A stretch of DNA of 64,000 bases. Source: Frankia sp. AgB1.9. GTDB taxonomy: Bacteria; Actinomycetota; Actinomycetes; Frankiales; Frankiaceae. Position numbers and translations under genes: made by a program. Where the stretch lies: NCBI RefSeq assembly GCF_016786355.1, contig NZ_JADWYX010000015.1, forward strand, positions 1-64,000. The letters are read 5' to 3'. Of the stretch, positions 33,631-43,407 are shown one piece after another. The notes under the pieces are model-generated. The model was not told the DNA's origin, did not search any database, and saw only the letters and a program-made list of their open reading frames with translations. Every line of letters starts with the position of its first letter. The stretch's first letter is position 1.

Positions 33631-35886
33631 TCAGCCGACGTGGACGGCGGGTCGCCGGGAACGATCTGGTTCGGCCTCGCGGAGCACCTCGCGGGTGATC
33701 GGGGCGACCTCCCCGACGCCGAAGATCAGGAACCGGATCAGGTTGGTGAACGGGTTCCCTTCCGTCCACTCGAAGTAGATGTGCGGGCGAGTACCGGTGG
33801 TGTCACGCACGTAGAGCAGCAGCGCGGCGATCGCGTTGGGTACCGAGGTGCTGGTCAGCCGCAGCACGCGATAGCCGTGCAGGTCGAGGCCGGTGACATC
33901 GAGGGCACATTCGAACTCGGACGCGTCGGTGATCGCCACCTCGACGAACAACAGGGGGTCTCCGGCGGGGATGTGCGCGTCTCGACGGATCTGCGCCTCC
34001 TTGCCGCGGTACTCGGCCGCCTCACCAGTGTCGGGCTCGTTGGCCACCAGCCGCAGATCCGCGGGCTCACCGTCCCCCGAACCGTCGCGTCGGCTCGTCG
34101 CCGCCACGTCCGCGATGAACTCGCGTGCGGCCGCGTCGGCGTGGACTTCGGTGACCCGGAGTTCGAACGCTCGCACCGACCGGGAGATGAACGAGACGGT
34201 CACGATCACGACGATGAAGATCGACGCGATGATCAGACCATCCGGCCGTTCGAAGACGTTGGCGATCGTCGTGTAGATGAAAACGGCCGTGATCAGGCCG
34301 AAGCCGATGAGCCGTTTGGTCGAGCGTCGCCCGTCGGCCCTGCGGCGCAATCCGGACAACGTCACCGCCAGCGAGGCCGAGGTGATCAGAACGAGCACTC
34401 CGGTGGCGTAGGCGCCGCCCTGCTTGTCGACGCTGGCGTCGAAGACCCAGGTGATCAAAAACCCGATGCCGACGAATACCAGGACGAGCGGGCGAACCGC
34501 CCGGGTCCACCGCGGAGCCATGCCGTACCTGGGCAGGTAGCGCGGGACCAGGTTAAGTAGCCCGGCCATCGCGGAGGCTCCCGCGAACCACAGGATCGAG
34601 ATGGTGCTGACGTCGTAGGCGGTGCCGAACGCCTTACCGAGCAGTTCGTGGGCGAGGTAGGCGAGGGCTCGGCCGTTGGCGGGCCCACCGGTCTGGAAGT
34701 CCTGCTCCGGGATCAGCCACACCGTCACCAGGCTGCTGGCCAGCAGGAAGCAGCTCATGATCAAGGCGGCCGTCGTGAGCAGCCGGCGGGCGCCCCGGAT
34801 CCGGCCGTGGGGATGCGCTTCCGTGTCGGTCTCGTCCCCCCGGATCAGCGGCATGACGGCGACACCGGTCTCGAAGCCGGACATGCCGAGCGCGAGCTTT
34901 GGGAACACGATCAGGGCGAATCCGACCAGCAGGAACGGATTGGGGTGCTGGGCGATCAGGAGCCGGTGCCAGTCGCCGATGACATGGGGTTCGCTCACGA
35001 CCTTGCTGAACGCGGCGACCATCACCACCAGGTTCAACGACAGGTACACGACGACCAGTACGACGGCGAGGCCGACGGCCTCGGTGAAGCCCCGCAAGAA
35101 CACCGCTCCCAGCAGCGCCAGCAGGAACAGCGTGATCAGCATCGACTCGCCGTGCAGCACGGCCGGTGTGTACGGATTCTCGACGATGTGCGCCGACGCG
35201 TCCGCGGCCGACAGCGTCATCGTGATGATGAAGTCGGTGGCGGCGAAGCCGAGCAGGGCGAGCACGAGCAGCTTGCCCGCCCACCAGGGCAGGAAATGCT
35301 CGAGCATCGCGATCGAGCCCTCGCCGTGCGGGCTCTCGTGCGCCACTCGCCGGTACACCGGCAGCGCACCGGCCAGGGTCAGCACGATCAGGACAAGCGT
35401 CGCGACCGGACTGACCGCGCCGGCGGCGAGCACCGCGATGCCCGGCTGGTAACCCAGCGTCGAGAAGTAGTCGACCCCGGTCAGGCACATGACCCGCCAC
35501 CACCGGTGCATCCGGTGCGCCTCGGCCGGCGGCTGAGCGTGCGGGCCGGCGTGCTGTTGTGACTGCTCGGCCAGGCCTTGGAGCAGCCAGGCCCGCAGGC
35601 CATGCCGGTAGCGACCGCTTCTGCTCGGGCTGGCCGGTCCGCTCACCTGCTGGCGCCGTTCCGACGGCGGCGCGGGCTGCGGGACGCCGGCTGTTTCGAA
35701 TGGGCCACGGCGTTCGAATGGGCCACAGTGTTCGAGAGGGTCACTGCGTTCGATTGGGCCGGGGTGTTCGGGGCCAGGGTGTTCTCGGCCAGGGTGTTCT
35801 GGGTCACAATGGCCGTTCTCGGCCGGCTGGACGTTGTCCGGCGCGTTGGCAGGGTACCGCGGCCGCGTGGTCACCAGTGCCTCCAT
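33631..35886 (-). CDS. APC-superfamily permease, candidate potassium transporter
   Basis: 751 residues. About 100 N-terminal residues are Pro/His-rich with repeats of [10 protein letters not shown] and FERRGPFE. At least 11 to 12 membrane segments follow, opening with [26 protein letters not shown]; the 130-residue C-terminal cytoplasmic tail is soluble. A broadly conserved APC-type core, [33 protein letters not shown], is present. Relatives are annotated as amino-acid permeases, but KimA-type members move K+. Placement directly before kdpD-kdpE favours potassium or another cation. The ATG giving MEALVTT lacks a clear ribosome site and a TTG/ATG further up is possible. Confidence 0.8.
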   Translation of the reverse strand: MEALVTTRPRYPANAPDNVQPAENGHCDPEHPGREHPGPEHPGPIERSDPLEHCGPFERRGPFETAGVPQPAPPSERRQQVSGPASPSRSGRYRHGLRAWLLQGLAEQSQQHAGPHAQPPAEAHRMHRWWRVMCLTGVDYFSTLGYQPGIAVLAAGAVSPVATLVLIVLTLAGALPVYRRVAHESPHGEGSIAMLEHFLPWWAGKLLVLALLGFAATDFIITMTLSAADASAHIVENPYTPAVLHGESMLITLFLLALLGAVFLRGFTEAVGLAVVLVVVYLSLNLVVMVAAFSKVVSEPHVIGDWHRLLIAQHPNPFLLVGFALIVFPKLALGMSGFETGVAVMPLIRGDETDTEAHPHGRIRGARRLLTTAALIMSCFLLASSLVTVWLIPEQDFQTGGPANGRALAYLAHELLGKAFGTAYDVSTISILWFAGASAMAGLLNLVPRYLPRYGMAPRWTRAVRPLVLVFVGIGFLITWVFDASVDKQGGAYATGVLVLITSASLAVTLSGLRRRADGRRSTKRLIGFGLITAVFIYTTIANVFERPDGLIIASIFIVVIVTVSFISRSVRAFELRVTEVHADAAAREFIADVAATSRRDGSGDGEPADLRLVANEPDTGEAAEYRGKEAQIRRDAHIPAGDPLLFVEVAITDASEFECALDVTGLDLHGYRVLRLTSTSVPNAIAALLLYVRDTTGTRPHIYFEWTEGNPFTNLIRFLIFGVGEVAPITREVLREAEPDRSRRPAVHVG

Positions 35887-36487
35887 CGGCAGTCTGCGCG
35901 CCCAGGCCGAGGCTGCCGAGCCGCCGAGGCGGGTTGCCCGGCTCCCTGGGTTTTGACCGCAATACATCGTGGGGGCGACAAGCCGGCACGAAGATCCTTA
36001 TTAATGGTTTGTTGACGCCCCCCAGGCCGGCACACGGGCCTACGCTTCCCGCCAGGCGGGCTCCTGTCCCATCAACGGGCCGTCTTGCCTGCCCGGGGCC
36101 TCCGCTGCCGGCCGTCGTCGACGGCGGCACCAGGGTGGGTCGCCAGCGGAGCACACTGATCGCCGAGCTGCGCGCAGGAGTTCGGGAAAGCCGCTCGTCG
36201 GCGGAGATTCGAGGAATTTCGTAATCGCTGTCGATATGTAGTCCGGTGCCCGCTGCCCAGGAACGCGGTCGTGTCAACGCCGAGTGGAAAGTCGGCCCTG
36301 CCTCGTCAATATCGCGTATATGCGGCGTCCGTTGCTCCGTGTTCGGGCGAGCCTGGCAGTAGGTCGGCCGAGGCTCCCGGGCGGTAAGCCGAAACGCCTA
36401 GGCCGGTAGGCAGCGATCGGGCGACGAATCGCCGCGGTCACCGGTGGGGGTCGGTGGCGTCGGCGGCGGAGCCGGAAGGAAGGCGTC
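35887..36487. other. Divergent promoter region of the APC-kdpDE operon
   Basis: 600 bases with no supported gene. I looked for a ydaO-like terminal motif (CCGACAGCTAACC) on the minus strand and did not find one. An AT-rich stretch (ATTAATAAGG, 35998-36004) and TATCGCGTATATGCGG (near 36308) are the best promoter candidates. Confidence 0.4.
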
Positions 36488-37069
36488 ATGCGGTCACCGG
36501 CAGCTGATCATCATGGGTCCGCTGGTATGGCAGGTCGCTCCGGCGCGGGCCAGCGCCCGGCCGTGCGCGTGCCTACCGCGCCGTTCGAGGTGGTGCTGGC
36601 CGCGGGCTTCGTCGGCTTCCTGATCCTCTGCGCGGGATTCAGCTCGATGTCCGGGGTGCGGCACGACGGACTGTTTCTGCTGTGCGCCCTCGTCGCGGTG
36701 CTGTGCTGGTGGGCGTCGCCGGTCGCGGCCGCGGCTGTCGGCACGCTGGCCTGGCCGTTCTATCTGGGCTGGGTCGTCCGCGACGACGGTCAGCTCACCC
36801 TGCGCGGCTGGCTGGACCCGCTCGTGCTGGCCGTTTTCGTCGGCATCGCGCTGCTGGTCGTCACCCTGCGCAAGGCGTTGACCTGGTCGGCCCAGGGCCG
36901 CCGCACCGAGACCAACGCCGCCGAGGCTCGCACGGTTGGGACCGTGGACGTCGAGGCGGCTGGCGCCGCGGCCCTGTTCCAGCGGCTTCCGCGCCGCTCG
37001 CCGCGTTCGACGAAGCGCGCTCCCGGCCAGCGCGGGACCCGCCAGGCAGGGAAGGTCAACCAGCTCTGA
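36488..37069 (+). CDS. Small membrane protein of unknown function
   Basis: 193 residues, ATG preceded by GGAAGGAAGG. Three to four membrane helices: VVLAAGFVGFLILCAGF, LFLLCALVAVLCWW, VAAAAVGTLAWPFYLGWVV and LVLAVFVGIALLVVTL. The spacing resembles the short four-helix sensor block of KdpD-like proteins, but the similarity is weak. The last 60 residues are a basic, disordered tail. It lies between the APC-kdpDE operon and CorA, so a role in ion homeostasis is possible. No family assigned. Confidence 0.7.
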   Translation: MRSPAADHHGSAGMAGRSGAGQRPAVRVPTAPFEVVLAAGFVGFLILCAGFSSMSGVRHDGLFLLCALVAVLCWWASPVAAAAVGTLAWPFYLGWVVRDDGQLTLRGWLDPLVLAVFVGIALLVVTLRKALTWSAQGRRTETNAAEARTVGTVDVEAAGAAALFQRLPRRSPRSTKRAPGQRGTRQAGKVNQL

Positions 37070-37279
37070 GCTTGGCGCCGACCGCCGCGGTTCGAGGCTG
37101 ATCGTGCCGCCCGCCGCACGGTCGGCGGTCCGTGGACGGGACCGAGAGTTCACGATGCGTTGACGCTGCGGGCGAGGACAGCCGCGCTGACCAGGACTTA
37201 TCGTGCGGTTCATCCTCCGGGCCGCAAGGGGCCGGTTCAGGCGGCTGAACAGCCGCGACGGGTGGGGTCGAGGCGGTTC

Positions 37280-38329
37280 ATGGATGTTCGGCTGGTGACG
37301 AGGGCCGGTGTCGAGCGGCACCCCGTCGAGGCGCTTGGCGAACTGCTCCGCCGGGTCTCGGCCGTCCCTGACGTCGGCGGCGAGGCCGAGGGCGCCGACG
37401 GCGCCGACGCGGCGGAGACCGGCGCGGAGTTCGTCTGGGTCGACATCCCGAGCTGCGAAAAAAACGCGGAACGGGTGCTGCTGGACGTTTTCGGCTTCCA
37501 TCCACGGGCGGTGCACGACTGCGCCGAGCGAAATCTGGTAGCCAAGACGCATTCCTACGCGGACCATGTCTTCGTCGTGCTCCACGGCCCGGAGCAGGGC
37601 ACCGGCGGACACGTGCACTACATCGAGCTCGACCAGTTCATCGGCCGCCATTTCCTGGTTACGGTGCACGGGCCGATCAACCCCGCCGTGGACCCGTCGG
37701 TGGCGCTGCGCGAGACCAGTTCCGTGCTGGCGCGCATGGACGCCGGCCGGCTTCGGCCTGCGAGCGCCTTCGATCTGTCGCATGCGATCGTGCTCGCCCT
37801 CGCGGCCAACCAGGAGAGGTTCGTCGAGGCCCTGACCGCCGATGTCTGGGGCCTGGAGCAACGGGTGATCGCCGGCCATTTCGGCGAGCCGGAGCCCTTT
37901 CTCGACGAGTTGTTCCGGGCCCGGCACGGCCTGCTCGCCGCCCGCACGATCAGCGCGCTGAACAGGGAGACCTACGCGCGGCTCATGGGCCGAGCCTGGG
38001 CGCTCCCGGCCGGGGTCAGGCCGCTGCTCACCGAGATCACCGACGAGTTCGAGCAGGTTCGCGGCCTGGCCGACGTGCAGCGCGAGTACCTGCAGGGCGT
38101 CATCGAGTTCTACCGCACCCGGATCGATACCAAGATGACGATCGCCGCGGAACGGCTGGCGGTGATTGCCGCGATCACCCTGCCGATCACCGCGGTGTCC
38201 TCGATCTACGGCATGAACATCATCGTGAACACGAGGACGCGCCCCGAGCAGCTGATCGTCGTGCTGATCGCGATGGCCGCCATGTCCGCGGCGCTCCTGC
38301 GCTGGGCCAAACGCCGCGACTGGTGGTAG
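37280..38329 (+). CDS. corA: CorA-family divalent cation transporter
   Basis: 349 residues. The N-terminal cytoplasmic domain includes a DIPSCEKNAERVLLDVFGFHPRAVHDC region. The long helix carries VQREYLQGVIEFYRTRIDTKMTIAAERLAVIAAITLP, leading to the signature SSIYGMN in the pore-forming first membrane helix. The final helix is LIVVLIAMAAMSAALLRW. The GMN motif and two C-terminal helices define CorA; it takes up Mg2+ (or Co2+/Ni2+). I chose the ATG at 37280 with GAGG upstream; a longer frame begins at 37160. Confidence 0.9.
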   Translation: MDVRLVTRAGVERHPVEALGELLRRVSAVPDVGGEAEGADGADAAETGAEFVWVDIPSCEKNAERVLLDVFGFHPRAVHDCAERNLVAKTHSYADHVFVVLHGPEQGTGGHVHYIELDQFIGRHFLVTVHGPINPAVDPSVALRETSSVLARMDAGRLRPASAFDLSHAIVLALAANQERFVEALTADVWGLEQRVIAGHFGEPEPFLDELFRARHGLLAARTISALNRETYARLMGRAWALPAGVRPLLTEITDEFEQVRGLADVQREYLQGVIEFYRTRIDTKMTIAAERLAVIAAITLPITAVSSIYGMNIIVNTRTRPEQLIVVLIAMAAMSAALLRWAKRRDWW

Positions 38330-38397
38330 GCCGGTCCGGGCTGTGGCCGTCAGGTGCCCCGGCTGTCAGGTGCTTCGGCTGTCGGTGTCGCCGGCCG

Positions 38398-40152
38398 TCA
38401 GGAGCTGGGGTGGTCGGTGCGCATGGACTCCTTGAGTTCGCGACTGGCCTGGCGCAGGTCGCGTTTGACGTCCCGGTCGGTTCTGGCCGGCGTGCCTGGC
38501 TGTGTCGCCGCCATGACCTGATCCTGCTGGGGGAGACGGACTTCTACGACTGTCGGGCCGCCCGACGGGCTGGTCAGCGTGAAGGTGCCGTCCATCGCAC
38601 GAACACGCTCGGTGAGCCCGGCGAGCCCACCTCCCGAGGTGGCGTTCGCGCCGCCGCGACCGTCGTCGGTGACGGTCAGTTCGATCGTCCGGCCGCGTTG
38701 CGCCACCCGGACGTCCGCGTTCGTCGCGCCGCTGTGCTTGCTGATGTTGGTGAGCAGCTCGGCGGTCGTGAAGTAGAGCAGTCCTTCGACGGCGCCGGAA
38801 GGGCGGCTCGGCAGATCGACGTTGACGGTGACCGGGACGATGCAGCGTCCAGCCACGTTCGACAGCGCCGCCCCGAGACCCCGCTCGGTGAGGATCGCCG
38901 GATGGATGCCACGGGCAAGGTTGCGTAGTTCCTCGAGCGCGACCTTTACCTCGCCGTGCGCCTGCTCCACCATCCGGGCCGCTGTGGCCGGATCCTCGTT
39001 CATCCGTTCCTTCGCGAGCCCCAGATCCATGGCCAGCGCGACGAGTCGGGCCTGGGCGCCGTCATGGAGGTCCCGTTCGATCCGGCGCCGGTCGGCAGCG
39101 GCGGCGTCGACCATGGTCTCCCGGCCCGCCTCCAGCTCGCGGATGCGCCGTTCCATCGCACTCGACGGCGAGAGCAGCGCCGACATCAACGCGCGGTCGA
39201 CGGCGGCGAATCCGTACACGACGTAGGGCGCCACCGGCCAGAGGCCGACAAGGACCGTGAGCGTCACGCTGAACGAGACCACGCCCCAGGGGAGCCGGAT
39301 CAGCAGATACAACGCCGCGCGCCAGCCGACCGGGTCGGAAAGCTGAGCCCACAACCAGCCGAAGAACCCTGAGTTACGAACCTGGACCTTCGACGGCGTC
39401 GCGATGTCGAGGCCCAGCAACGACCGGGCTCGTGCTCGGTCGACCCGCCCCCACATGCGGCAGATGATCAATCCGACGGCCAGCAGCGGAAGCCCGGTGA
39501 TCGTGATCGCGAGGCCGCTGCCGAGGGTGAGCAGCACGACCATCGAGACGAACCCTGCGATGGCGAGCGGGAGGTTCAGCAGCTCGAACGTCACCTGCTT
39601 CCACGCCCGCGCACCGATCCCCATCAGGGGAAGCGGCTCCGATACTGGCTTGCGCGCATCGTCCGGCGTCAACCCTGCCGAACTGGACGCACCGCCCGGA
39701 GGGTCGTCAGGACGAGGCTTCGACGCCTCGACCTCAGCGTCGGCGTCGTCGGTGTCGAGCGCTTCGTCGGTGTAAGGCGCTGCGCCGGTGTCGGCCGCTT
39801 CGTCACTGTCGGCCGTGACGTCCGTGTCGGCTGTGGCGTCGGTGCCTGCCGTGACGTCCGTGACGTCGATGTTGGTCGCGACGTCGGTGTCGGTCGTGAC
39901 GTCGGTGTCGGTCGTGACGTCGGTGCCTGCGTCGGCGTTGGCGTCGGCCGCGCCGGCCTGGTCGTCGACGCGGCCTTCTTCGTTGGTCTCGCTCGCGGTG
40001 TCGGTCTCAGCGTCCGGCAGGCTTTCGTTCGAACGGGTCTTCTCGAGAGCGACGACCTCGGCACCCGCAGCTTCGACGTCGCTCTGCGCCGAAACGCCCG
40101 TGTCCGGCTTATCGGGAGTGGCGCGTTCCGCTGCCACACGATCGGGTTCCAC
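38398..40152 (-). CDS. Sensor histidine kinase (DesK/NarL type) with acidic repeat leader
   Basis: 584 residues from GTG. The first 170 residues are acidic and disordered with tandem hexapeptides of the form DTDVTT and its variants (from about residue 60). A sensor-type membrane domain with four helices is next (LNLPLAIAGFVSMVVLL, LAITITGLPLLAVGLIIC, then two around residues 300-345). The HisKA_3 dimerisation box is RRRIERDLHDGAQARLVALAMDLG, with the phospho-acceptor His in DLHDG. The HATPase domain ends with GGGLAGLTERV. It would normally pair with a LuxR-type response regulator, but none is adjacent. Stimulus unknown. Confidence 0.88.
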   Translation of the reverse strand: MEPDRVAAERATPDKPDTGVSAQSDVEAAGAEVVALEKTRSNESLPDAETDTASETNEEGRVDDQAGAADANADAGTDVTTDTDVTTDTDVATNIDVTDVTAGTDATADTDVTADSDEAADTGAAPYTDEALDTDDADAEVEASKPRPDDPPGGASSSAGLTPDDARKPVSEPLPLMGIGARAWKQVTFELLNLPLAIAGFVSMVVLLTLGSGLAITITGLPLLAVGLIICRMWGRVDRARARSLLGLDIATPSKVQVRNSGFFGWLWAQLSDPVGWRAALYLLIRLPWGVVSFSVTLTVLVGLWPVAPYVVYGFAAVDRALMSALLSPSSAMERRIRELEAGRETMVDAAAADRRRIERDLHDGAQARLVALAMDLGLAKERMNEDPATAARMVEQAHGEVKVALEELRNLARGIHPAILTERGLGAALSNVAGRCIVPVTVNVDLPSRPSGAVEGLLYFTTAELLTNISKHSGATNADVRVAQRGRTIELTVTDDGRGGANATSGGGLAGLTERVRAMDGTFTLTSPSGGPTVVEVRLPQQDQVMAATQPGTPARTDRDVKRDLRQASRELKESMRTDHPSS

Positions 40153-40387
40153 GGTTCCAGCCTGCCTTGTCGGCCAGGCCTCGCACCATAGGCCCAGGCC
40201 GCCCGCCCTGGTCGGGAGAACCCCACCCTGTGCCGGGGGTGTGCAGCCTGGCTGGGCGAAGGCCGGTGGGCCGCGCGGCACGAGTCGTGGCCCGGCGCTG
40301 CCCAGCTGACGCGGGATCGCGGAGCCACCGGTCGACGTCGCCGCACCGGCCCCGGATTACGTCGCCGCACCGGCGCCAGATAACACT

Positions 40388-40837
40388 GTGACCGTGACAA
40401 ACGGGCAGGCAGGCTACTCAGGGACCGCGATGGCGCGGAAGCTCGGGGTCAAGGCCGGACACCAGGTCGTACTGTGCGGAGCACCGGCGGGCTGGGCGAT
40501 CCCGGACCTTCCGGCCGACGTGACGAGCCAGCGGATCCCCACACCGCCGGCCGTCGATCCGGCCAGCCCGCAGCTCAGTGCGGCAAACCTCGTCGTCGCC
40601 TTCTGCCGGACGCCCGACGCGCTGGAGGCCGCGATCGCTGGCTTCGGCCGGGTGATCTTTCCGGCCGGCGCGCTGTGGATCGCCTGGCCACGCAAGGCGG
40701 CCGGGCACCGAAGCGACGTCACCGAGAACCTGATCCGTGACGAGGCGCTTCCGCTCGGCCTGGTCGACACCAAGGTCGCCGCCCTCGACGTCGACTGGTC
40801 CGCCCTCAAGCTCGTCTGGCGCAAGGAACGGCGATAG
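40388..40837 (+). CDS. DUF3052 family protein
   Basis: 149 residues from a GTG start. The family features are YSGTAMARKLGVKAGHQVVLCGAPAGWAIPDLPA near the N-terminus and AGFGRVIFPAGALWIAWPRKAAG ... DVTENLIRDEALPLGLVDTKVAALDVDWSALKLVWRKER at the C-terminus. DUF3052 proteins are widespread in actinobacteria and their biochemical role is unknown. The divergent kinase start is 236 bases away. Confidence 0.9.
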   Translation: MTVTNGQAGYSGTAMARKLGVKAGHQVVLCGAPAGWAIPDLPADVTSQRIPTPPAVDPASPQLSAANLVVAFCRTPDALEAAIAGFGRVIFPAGALWIAWPRKAAGHRSDVTENLIRDEALPLGLVDTKVAALDVDWSALKLVWRKERR

Positions 40838-40997
40838 CCGCCTAATCCGTGAGAAACAGCAGGTCGGTAGCGTGCCAGCAGATAGGGCGGTACGGACCGG
40901 CAAGGCGGGCGTGCGGTTTGCGCCGGCTCTGCGGAGCGGGCTCGTGGCCACAAGACGGCCCGTGGCCCTGCGGCTGCGCGGGCGTGAGGGAGCAGGC

Positions 40998-42431
40998 ATG
41001 AACGCTGAGGGTGTGGGCGCGACGGCGTTGACGGTCGTCAACGCGCTGCTGTTGACGATGGCGGACGGAGTGGAACCGTTCCGCGGCTGGCTGACCGTCG
41101 GCGACGACGGCACGATCACCGGAATCGGGCCCGGTGACCCGCCGACACCGCCCTCGACCGTCGACCTCAGCGCCTCCGCGGCTTCCGGCGCGGTACTGGA
41201 CGTAGGTGGGGCGATCGTCGCCCCGGGGTTCATCTCCGCGCACAGCCACCTGTTCATGTCCGGGCTGCGCGGGCTGGGCGTCGGCGAGACGCTCTACGGC
41301 TGGCTGGCCGAGAACATGGCCGTTCTGACCGGTGCCGGCGTCGAGGACCTGTACTGGTTCACTCTGCACGGCAGCCTGGACTTCGCCCGCAACGGCATAA
41401 CCTCCGCGTTCAACTTCGCCCAGAGCCGGGTGATCTGGAACTACGACCCCCAGGTCGGCAACGCCAGCCTTGGGAAGGTCCATCCAGTCGACTTCCTCAC
41501 CCGTCAGGTCGATGCCGGCGCCGACGCCGGCATTCGGGTGATGTCCGCGATCCGGCTCGATGACGAGGCTTTCCCCGAACAACAGGTCCTCGACACGTTC
41601 GCCCAGGTCGCCGACCACATCGAGGCGAACGTGCCGGCACCGCTCAACCTCGGCGCCGCGATCTTCGGTGCCGTGCAGTGGGCGGCCACGTCCAGTACCG
41701 CCGCCGTGGAGGCCGAGCTCATGCGTCGGCACGGCGTGATCAACCAGGCGCACTTCGTCGAGACGGCCGAGGCGCTGGAGCAGCAGCAGGCCAAGTTCGC
41801 CTGGTATGACGAGGCCGGCATCCTGGGGCCGCGTTTCCTGTTCGGCCACTTCGTTCACCCGACCGACGAGATGATCACAAGGGCGGCGGCCGCCGGTGCC
41901 GGGATGGTGTGGCAACCGACCTCGAACGGCCGCCTCGGTTCGGGAATCGCAGACATCCCACGGCTGCGCGCGGCCGGCATCCGGATCGGAGTCGGTCTCG
42001 ACGACCAGTCGTGCACCGACATCTCCGACCCGTTCCAGAACATGCGGATCGGGATCTACACCTTGCGAGCCCTGCATTCCGACGCGAAGGTGCTGATGCC
42101 GGCGGAGATGCTGAGAATGCATACTCTTGGTTCCGCCGAGGTGCTCGGCGTCGCGGACCGACTTGGCAGTCTGGAGGTCGGCAAGCACGCCGATTTTCTG
42201 GTCGTGGATCCCCGTGAGCCGGATACCGGTCCCATCTGGGATGTCTACGCGACGTATGTCTTCGCGTGCGGGCTACGTAACCTCAAGCAGGTCTACGTCG
42301 GTGGCAAGCCGGTCTACGACGCCGCTCAGCCGCCGTCCGAGCTGACCCTCGCGGCGACCACCGAACTGCACGCCCGGGTCGCCCACGCGGCCCGGGCTGC
42401 CGGCGTCACTCCCGGGCCGCTGACCTTCTGA
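40998..42431 (+). CDS. Amidohydrolase (ATZ/TRZ, chlorohydrolase-like)
   Basis: 477 residues, ATG preceded by GAGGGAGC. The N-terminal beta domain leads into the metal-binding SAHSHLF motif. Further candidate active-site residues are QAHFVET, FGHFVHPTDEM and the aspartate in GVGLDDQSC. The C-terminal signature LGSAEVLGVADRLGSLEVGKHADFLVVDP closes the family pattern. These zinc enzymes deaminate or dechlorinate cyclic amidine rings, including guanine and triazines; the substrate here is unknown. No transporter or pathway partner is next to it. Convergent with a Nudix gene. Confidence 0.88.
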   Translation: MNAEGVGATALTVVNALLLTMADGVEPFRGWLTVGDDGTITGIGPGDPPTPPSTVDLSASAASGAVLDVGGAIVAPGFISAHSHLFMSGLRGLGVGETLYGWLAENMAVLTGAGVEDLYWFTLHGSLDFARNGITSAFNFAQSRVIWNYDPQVGNASLGKVHPVDFLTRQVDAGADAGIRVMSAIRLDDEAFPEQQVLDTFAQVADHIEANVPAPLNLGAAIFGAVQWAATSSTAAVEAELMRRHGVINQAHFVETAEALEQQQAKFAWYDEAGILGPRFLFGHFVHPTDEMITRAAAAGAGMVWQPTSNGRLGSGIADIPRLRAAGIRIGVGLDDQSCTDISDPFQNMRIGIYTLRALHSDAKVLMPAEMLRMHTLGSAEVLGVADRLGSLEVGKHADFLVVDPREPDTGPIWDVYATYVFACGLRNLKQVYVGGKPVYDAAQPPSELTLAATTELHARVAHAARAAGVTPGPLTF

Positions 42432-42462
42432 TCTTCGGCCCGGCTTTGATCCTCCGACCGGC

Positions 42463-42903
42463 TCATCCTCCGAGGAGGGCCAGCAGTCCCGGCGGCAGCA
42501 GCTGCGGCGTCGACGGGTCAGCATCGACGAACCGTGAGATCGGCTGCCAGCTGACCTCGTCGTTCGCGTCGAGGACCTTGCCGAGCTCGTCGCGCGCGTA
42601 GAACGACGCGTCAACGAGGTCGGCGGCGAAGATGAAGGCGATCTCGTGGTGCGGTCGGTCTTCCCACTGAAAGACGTTCTCCAGCACACCCAGCAGGGAG
42701 ACGTTCGTGAGCTCCGCGCCAAGCTCCTCGCGCAGCTCACGGTGTACCGCCTCTACCGCCCGTTCGCCGAACTCGACCCCGCCGCCGAGCGGCCGGAAGA
42801 TCCGCCGGCCGTTGGCGCGGTCGACTCCCTCATAGACCAGGAGGTCGTCGCCACGGCGCACGGCCGCGAGCGCGATCGGCCGAATCCGCAATGATTTCGC
42901 CAC
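42463..42903 (-). CDS. Nudix hydrolase
   Basis: 146 residues. The Nudix box is complete: GGGVEFGERAVEAVHRELREELGAEL gives G-x5-E-x7-REUxEExGU. Flanks: IRPIALAAVRRGDDLLVYEGVD and EIAFIFAADLVD. These enzymes hydrolyse nucleoside diphosphate derivatives; the substrate is not predictable. The ORF extends further upstream without homology, so I used the GTG giving VAKSLRIRP. Confidence 0.85.
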   Translation of the reverse strand: MAKSLRIRPIALAAVRRGDDLLVYEGVDRANGRRIFRPLGGGVEFGERAVEAVHRELREELGAELTNVSLLGVLENVFQWEDRPHHEIAFIFAADLVDASFYARDELGKVLDANDEVSWQPISRFVDADPSTPQLLPPGLLALLGG

Positions 42904-43026
42904 GTCCCGGACGTTAGCCGAAGATCGGCGATCATTCGGGCGGCTTCGGCGCGGAGTTGCCCAAGGCACGTCCGCCCGGCGGCTCAGTCCGTAGCGGCCT
43001 GAGACAGGGGCGTGCCGGCCAAAGGT

Positions 43027-43407
43027 TTAGTGGGCGTGCTTCTCGCCGGCCTGCTCGGCCACCTCGGCGCGGACCGTGTCCATGTCGACGGCCTTGGCCT
43101 GCGTGATCAGGTCCTCCAGCGCGGCCTCGGGGAGCGCGCCGGGCTGGGAGTAGAGGACGACCTTGTCTCGGACGATCATCAGGGTCGGGATGGACGAGAT
43201 GCCGAAATGCGCGGCGAGCTCGCGCTGAGCCTCGGTGTCGACCTTCCCGAACACCGCGTCCGGGTGCTTCTGTGACGCCCGCTCGTAGACCGGAGCGAAC
43301 ATCCGGCACGGCCCGCACCATGATGCCCAGAAATCAACCAGCACGAGGTCCGCGTCGCCGCCGACCACCTCGTCGAAGTTTTCCTTGGTCAATTCCACAG
43401 TCGCCAT
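43027..43407 (-). CDS. trxA: Thioredoxin
   Basis: 126 residues, cytoplasmic. The active site WCGPC lies in LVLVDFWASWCGPCRMFAPVYERAS. The cis-proline motif is SIPTLMIV. It reduces protein disulfides using thioredoxin reductase electrons, which is not in the window. The final 20 residues are charged and end in HAH. No trxB neighbour, so it is one of several thioredoxins in such genomes. Confidence 0.93.
   Translation of the reverse strand: MATVELTKENFDEVVGGDADLVLVDFWASWCGPCRMFAPVYERASQKHPDAVFGKVDTEAQRELAAHFGISSIPTLMIVRDKVVLYSQPGALPEAALEDLITQAKAVDMDTVRAEVAEQAGEKHAH

Noticed and set aside
35887..36487. A c-di-AMP riboswitch upstream of the APC permease
   Set aside because: The ydaO terminal motif and its pairing segments are absent from the leader on the minus strand.
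36494..37927. 477-codon antisense frame over the membrane protein and CorA genes
   Set aside because: Crosses two supported genes and has no recognisable motif.
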